A stretch of 64,000 nucleotides of DNA from Myxocyprinus asiaticus (lineage: Eukaryota > Chordata > Actinopteri > Cypriniformes > Catostomidae): contig NC_059362.1 in assembly GCF_019703515.2 (NCBI RefSeq), forward strand, positions 27,735,826 to 27,799,825, read 5' to 3'. Of the stretch, positions 59,391 through 64,000 are shown piece after piece. A program made the translations under genes and the position numbers. A model generated the notes under the pieces. It made no database searches. It was not told the DNA's origin and saw only the letters and a program-made list of their open reading frames with translations. The stretch's first letter is position 1; each line of letters opens with the position of its first letter.

Positions 59391-59784
59391 CTTCAGACGA
59401 TGAAGACTTAGGATCCGGGATCGGGATTGAGAGAGGAGGCTCCCCCGAAGCAAGTGTTTCGAGAACTAGCTTCACATATACCTCCCACGTGTAGTCTCCG
59501 GAGTTTGGCAATTCCCTCCACTGGCGTGCTGTGAGTCCGATCCATTATATGGATTTCAAAGTGGCATCATCAAAACCAGTGTGGGTGGCAACAGTGGAAA
59601 AGAAATGGGAGTACTCCCTTATTGATAAGTCTGCCTAGCTTAATTGAACAAAGAATGCAGCTATATCCATGGTGCGGTGAATTGATCTAGCTGAGGCCGG
59701 GTGTGCCGCTGGGTTTGATGAAGGAGCTGAGCCCTCGGTGGTTAGTTGAAAAAAGCAGCTGAATCGGTTTTTGGTGAAGTCTTC

Positions 59785-60286
59785 TGTAATGATGAGTCAA
59801 CAGAGTTGAGATCCAAGTGCAGCTTTTAATAACAATAAAAATAGTAATTCAAAAATAGTAAATCAGGCAGGGGTAAATCACCAGTAACAGTAATATCAAA
59901 GGCAGTCCAGAGGGGTATTCAATAAACAGGCAAGAGATCGGGGCAGGTGGCAGACAATCACAGGTTGTATCCAGGTAAAACAAGGCAGTAATAGTAGGCA
60001 GGCAGCAACGGATCAAAGACAGGGTAAACAGTCCAAGATAATTCACAGGTAATACAACAAACTAAGAAAACGCTCAGAAATGTCAGCCTGGGCACAACAA
60101 GACTTAACCATGAGAGAGAGTGAGTGTGAGTCTTAAATAGCTGAGTAGATTGGAAACAGGTGAACAGGTAATCATTGCCAGGTATGGAGATTATGGGAAA
60201 TGGAGTCCAGAGAGTTAAAGTCAATCCCCAGGTGATGGAGCCCTCTGGTGGTGAGCGGGAGGAACAACAAAGGTGGAATTCATGAC
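59785..60286 (-). repeat. 5' LTR-like segment of the gag-repeat element
   Basis: The minus strand runs from TCATGAATTCCACC (about 60284) to CTCATCATTACA (59785). It has a TATA-like CTATTTAAGAC (about 60133-60143), a pyrimidine-rich R-like part and TTATTAAAAGCTGC near the end. GAAGACTTCACC follows directly, with no TGG primer site. Confidence 0.5.
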
Positions 60287-61696
60287 GCGTTCGATATCAT
60301 ATGAATTAGCCAAATTTAGAGAAGTCGTATGAATCCTTACAATTTCACCATGAGAGTGTGTAGGAATATAAATCAAAATTGTTCTCCCTTGTGTTTATTT
60401 AGTGAAAACTGTTGAAAACATGGCTTTATTATTGTTAACTAGATACTTGCTTCATGCCTTAAACATTTTGAAGCAATTTGGCTGATGGTTCCACTGATTA
60501 AAAAAAAAAAAAAAAAGCCATTTCAGAGCAAATACATATTTATCAAGATATACAGTATATTGAATATCTTCTTCCCATACAGAAATCTGATGGCAATAAA
60601 TATAAAATACAATAAAAGTGCTGTCAAGTAAAAAGCTCTCAGAGGCAATTATATTTCAACAAAGGGGCAAGTAACTGCATCAGTGATGTCATTGGGAGGT
60701 CACTGTCCCGGCAGGTGTGATAGCGACGTGTAAAACAGCCGCATGCATTTTTAATTGGACTGTTTATAGACGGCTGACTCATGGCAGAGAGTACTTAAGT
60801 TGTGTCATGTTAGGTGCTGGCAGTATTTCAGGAGCAGGTCATGAGGATATAATTCATCAGGTGGTTTGATTAACACCTAGTGCATGCCCGACAAATAAAA
60901 AATACAGACTTATTGAGCTGTTAATAAGCCTGGCTGATTTAGAGACCCCGGGACACACTTGAGCATGACATGACCTGTGTTCAAGGACCAAGGTGGGATT
61001 CTGAATCACAGAGCAAATAATCACGAAATGGTGGCATGTAAACTGCCAAAGTGAAAGGAATGATGATTCTATACCATATATTTTCTAAGTCATATTTCCA
61101 AATTCAATACTTTTCAATTCCAGGATCTACTGATTTATCTGATTATGTTAAAATGTGTACCATCTGCCCTGTTGATAGAGGGCAAAAGAATATATTATTC
61201 TCAACCGCTCAAGGCAGTAGTAGTAATTTATGTGTACTTGGGTTCTATTTGAATCAATACCACACAAAACACTCATCTTGGCCAAGGAAAACCTCTTGTA
61301 ATTGATATATGAAACCTCCTAACAAAGGTACATTAGCACATTAATTCCTTTTTCAATGTTTACTCTTGCTAACCCATCCATCAACAGTTATGATAAATTA
61401 ATTTTCTACGGTGAGTAGAAAATTAATTTATCTTCACAGTGAGTTCATTTATCTCCAGCCTGTGTAAATAGCCTTTGATCACCTGGGAACTGAGCGTATA
61501 CCCTCTCGGCCACAATGCAGCAGTAATGGGATTAAGAATGGGTTAGTGTTCACAAAATTCTGTGGGTCTTAATAATTTAAAGAATTAATTGCCTGGTACC
61601 AGAGCTTTTCATTTAGTAAGAGATGCTGTGGTAACATGAGTAGACAGTTTTTAAGTCAGATATTTCTTCTTTTCACATAATGAAACAGAAACCATT
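60287..61696. other. Intergenic DNA, with one perfect hairpin
   Basis: No gene recognised. The hairpin at 61392-61432 is listed separately. Confidence 0.45.
61392..61432. repeat. Perfect 18-bp inverted repeat, 5-base loop
   Basis: GATAAATTAATTTTCTAC at 61392-61409, loop GGTGA, exact inverse at 61415-61432. It is followed by A/T-rich DNA without a T-run, so it is not an obvious terminator. Confidence 0.9.
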
Positions 61697-61920
61697 GTTC
61701 CCTATCTGTCACTCACTCGACGTTGGTGTCAATGTAGTGACACTAGGGGTCACCCTTGGGAGCCCGAGACACCTCTGGTCTTTGATAAAAGGCCAATGAA
61801 AATTGGTGAGTGGTATTTGCATGCCACTCCCCCGGACATACGGGTATAAAAGGAGCTGGTATGCAACCACTCATTCAGATTTTCCCTTCGGAGCTGAACG
61901 GTCATGCTCATTGAGCTGAA
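61697..61920 (+). repeat. DIRS copy 3 left inverted terminal repeat
   Basis: Matches 3667-3890 nearly base for base. CGTTGGTGTCAATG replaces CGTTGTGTCGATG. Confidence 0.9.
61785..61851 (+). promoter_or_regulatory. Candidate DIRS core promoter, copy 3
   Basis: GGCCAATGA (about 61791-61799), octamer ATTTGCAT (61815-61822) and TATAAAA (61845-61851) in the same order and spacing as in copies 1 and 2. Function is inferred. Confidence 0.5.
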
Positions 61921-62137
61921 TACTCCTGTTCATTCACCTCTGCTGGATCTGACAGCGCATTTCAGCTGCTTCTCCCTCCTCTGCACTGGTGCACTGCAGA
62001 GAACGCCCCTGGGCGCTTCGGCAGAAAAACTAGAGAGTATATTTTCTGAAAGAGCATTTTTCCCCTCTAAAAGAGTATAAATTTCTCTAAAAGAGTGCAC
62101 ACACAGAACGTCTTTTTAAAGACGCGTCTTTTTAAAG

Positions 62138-63640
62138 ATGCTTTTCCAATTGTGTGTTATTCCTGGTTGTGCTCGTTATCTCTCGCCTTCTGATGGTCAC
62201 GATCACTGTCTTTTGTGTCTGGGCACTGCTCACGCGGAGACAGCGTTCGTGGATGGTGATGTTCTCATTGCGAGAATATGTCCATGGCAACGTTGCGGTC
62301 GCGGCTCGCCTTTGTAAGAAAGCAAGCCACCCCAGAGGCTCCCGCCTCGGTCCTTTTACCCATGGGTATGAGGCCAGCGCGGCTAGCACTGGGGGCGATT
62401 TGGGGACCCCAATGGGACCGCCTCCGCCGGGTATCCCCCGCGGACCTCCCGTTCCCCAGCACGCTCGTCTGCCCCGATCGGGCTTCCGGGTGAGTCCACC
62501 GGCTCGTCTCACGGCGAGTTTGACCTCTTATTCGGAGCCCGCGAAAGTGATGAGCTCTCGAGCACAGCATCGGAGAGCGGGCTCGTCCAGTCGGAAGCCT
62601 CAGCTGGGCTACTCCCTTCGGGGTCCATTGCCCAGTCACAGGCTGACGCGGAGATGACGATATGCTTTCCCGGGCAGCCGCGAGCGTCGGTTAGAGTGGA
62701 TTTCACTGCTCTTCCCTGAACCCTCGCGGCTCAGTGATTGGAAGCCACACCCAGCCCCCGTTCCTTTCTTCCCGGAAGTGCATGAAGAACTGACAAGGTC
62801 GCAGGAGGCACTTTTTACTGCCCGGTCCCGATCTTTTCATCTTCCCCGCCCTCACTACCATCGATGGTGGGGCGGCCAAGGGCTATTCAGCAATCTCCCG
62901 GTGGATAAAGGCGCTCGCGGTGCACCTATGCCCGCAGAGCGCCGCCACCTGGCGCGGGTGCCCAAAGCCCCCATCCAAGGCCTGTAGGTTTACGTTGTCT
63001 CTGACGGCCAAGGCCTACGGTGCCTCTGGACAAGCCGCCTCTGCCCTGCACGCCATGGCTCTCCTGCAAGTCCGCCAAGGCGCTAAAGGAACTGCACGAG
63101 GGTAGTTCCGCCCCGGGATTGATGCAGGAACTGCGCTCGGTGACCGACCTCGTTCTCCAAGCGACGGAGGTCATGGCGCGGTTTCTCAGGCGGACGATGG
63201 ACACACTAGTGGTCCAGGAGCGCCACCTTTGGCAAAACCTGGTCGAGATTGGTGAGGCCGACAAGACACGATTCCTTGCTGCCCCCATTTCACAGGCGAG
63301 CCCATTCGGCGACACCGTCGAGGACTTTGCCCAGCAGTTCTCGATGGTAGAGCAGTAGATGGATGCTAGCCGGCATATCCTGCCCCGGCATGGCTCAAGA
63401 TCCTGCACCCCATCTACTCATCGCCAAGGGCATCCCCCTGCGGTGACTGCACTGGCACCGTTGCAGCCCGCCCCTTCGGCCTGGCCCCGGCGTGGAGCCC
63501 ACGGCAGGAAGCAGATGCCACCCGTCTCGCGGCCGCCCAGAACCCATGAAAGGCTTCAAAGTGCCCTTGAGACGGGCGATCCAGGGACAACGAAACCCGC
63601 TGCTCTGGAGCTGATAAGCAGAAGGAGCCAGATAAGTGCT
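62138..63640 (+). pseudogene. DIRS gag-like protein, copy 3
   Basis: ATG at 62138 (MLFQLCVIPGC), with the same Cys/His module (DGHDHCLLCLG, HAE). It loses its frame near 62250 by one base compared with copy 1. The helical domain (ASALHAMALLQVRQ, LVVQERHLWQNLVEIGEADK) is open at 63020-63358 and stops at a TAG (63356-63358) where copy 1 has CAG. The Pro-rich tail continues to about 63640. Confidence 0.75.
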
Positions 63641-63719
63641 TCGATGTCCTTAGACTCAGCACAGCCACGAAGTGGTGTGGCACCTTGAGCTCCGCCCCGC
63701 CGCGAGGCCCCACCTGCCA

Positions 63720-64000
63720 GTATGTCCGATGACGTTGTCCCTTTGGTCCCCCTTGCGCGGAACTTGGACACATGGCGTGTGCTTTCCAATCCGTCACGAG
63801 GGCTGGTCCGGACCGTCCGACTCGGCTGCGCGATTCACTTCGCCGGGCATCCGCCCAGGTTCAGCAGTGTCCACTTCACCTTGGTGAAAGACGAAAACGC
63901 TGCTACCTTGCGTGGAGATCGCTACCCTCCTACCGAAGGGCGCGATAGAACCTGTCCCTCCAGCCGAGATGAAGAAGGGGTTTTTCAGCCCCTACTTCAT
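63720..64000 (+). pseudogene. DIRS reverse transcriptase, copy 3, N-terminal part
   Basis: VPLVPLARNLDTWRVLSNPS and PPRFSSVHFTLVKDENAATL (about 63738-63910) match copy 1. Two bases are missing at TTGCGTGGAGATC (about 63908-63920), shifting the frame before MKKGFFSPYF at 63968. The window ends within motif 1. Confidence 0.75.

Larger units (their letters stand above)
58252..59670 (-). pseudogene. gag-like repeat protein (LTR element)
   Basis: The frame starts with ATG at 59670 (MDIAAFFVQLS) and has two in-frame stops, TAG at 59635-59637 and TAA at 59545-59547. It is then open for about 430 codons to 58252. The unique N-terminal part (HFFSTVATHTGFDDATL, LTARQWRELPNSGDYTWE, VKLVLETLASGEPPLS) looks like the start of a fish LTR-element gag. 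I recall such frames being annotated as repetitive secretory or mucin-like proteins. After about residue 85 come about 16 units of HVTAMPQPAPC (11 residues), then FMALVSKLNYPPL, about seven units of MPTPATANEP (10 residues), and a basic patch WRRRRRKAS. No catalytic domain. Function unknown. Confidence 0.6.
57142..60286 (-). mobile_element. LTR element with gag-like repeat protein, no pol
   Basis: Order on the minus strand: LTR-like 60286-59785, gag-like start at 59670, four blocks of coding repeats, a Pro-rich end, a polypurine tract and an LTR-like segment. No protease, RT, RNase H or integrase motif occurs in any frame, so it would be non-autonomous. Confidence 0.6.
61697..64000 (+). mobile_element. 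DIRS-type retrotransposon, copy 3, cut by window end
   Basis: Starts GTTCCCTATCTGTCACTC, the exact left end of copy 1, preceded by ACCATT. It contains the left terminal repeat, promoter motifs, gag and the N-terminal RT region. Frames are already interrupted. The remainder lies outside the window. Confidence 0.92.

Noticed and set aside
58855..59403. 182-codon plus-strand frame with Cys/Trp-rich repeats (RLRHGCDMAWS-like)
   Set aside because: It is the antisense reading of the 33-bp coding minisatellite. Because the period is divisible by three, all frames tend to stay open. The minus frame with the gag-like N-terminus is the plausible one.

Overview
The window reads as nuclear DNA of a teleost fish, most likely a cyprinid (carp-like). 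It is AT-rich and intron-like, full of Tc1/mariner, hAT and Harbinger-like elements, tRNA-derived SINEs, (GT)n and (AT)n arrays and DIRS-type tyrosine-recombinase retrotransposons. The only host protein-coding gene I can support is a SYNDIG1-family gene on the minus strand, probably syndig1l. Its last two coding exons lie at 47140-47277 and 38762-38920. The 8.2 kb intron between them is full of small DNA transposons. The 5' exons are not recognisable here and probably lie beyond the right edge.

Layout from left to right. 1-530 is the end of a degenerate Tc1 element. 3663-10263 is a short hAT element whose left terminal repeat is split by a structurally complete DIRS retrotransposon at 3667-9411 (gag, RT/RNase H, tyrosine recombinase, inverted terminal repeats, internal complementary region). 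10264-18130 is mostly unique DNA with a Harbinger-like MITE, a GT-flanked repeat and a SINE. 18131-18940 is a Tc1 copy, followed by a second DIRS at 19140-22070 (minus strand, truncated, RNase H deleted). 22108-24389 holds an unclassified dispersed repeat and an LTR-like segment. 30493-33682 is a pile-up of three Tc1-derived elements separated by AT arrays. 38458-47277 is the syndig1l 3' portion. 47487-51130 is a nest of a dispersed repeat, two Tc1 elements and a SINE. 51380-52268 is a gypsy-like LTR remnant. 55315-55770 is a hAT MITE with its target duplication. 56395-60286 is a SINE pair beside an LTR element whose gag-like reading frame is built of in-frame minisatellites. 61697-64000 is the left part of a third DIRS copy, cut by the window end.

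Every transposon gene here carries stops, frameshifts or deletions, so nothing looks currently autonomous. The most informative signals are structural. The DIRS termini and internal complementary region are preserved. One DIRS landed at a GTT five bases inside a hAT terminal repeat. Two hAT-like MITEs still show their 8-bp target duplications. A polymerase-less LTR element carries three different coding minisatellites. I found no convincing unknown functional system. The closest candidates are the gag-like repeat protein element at 57-60 kb and the DIRS cluster.
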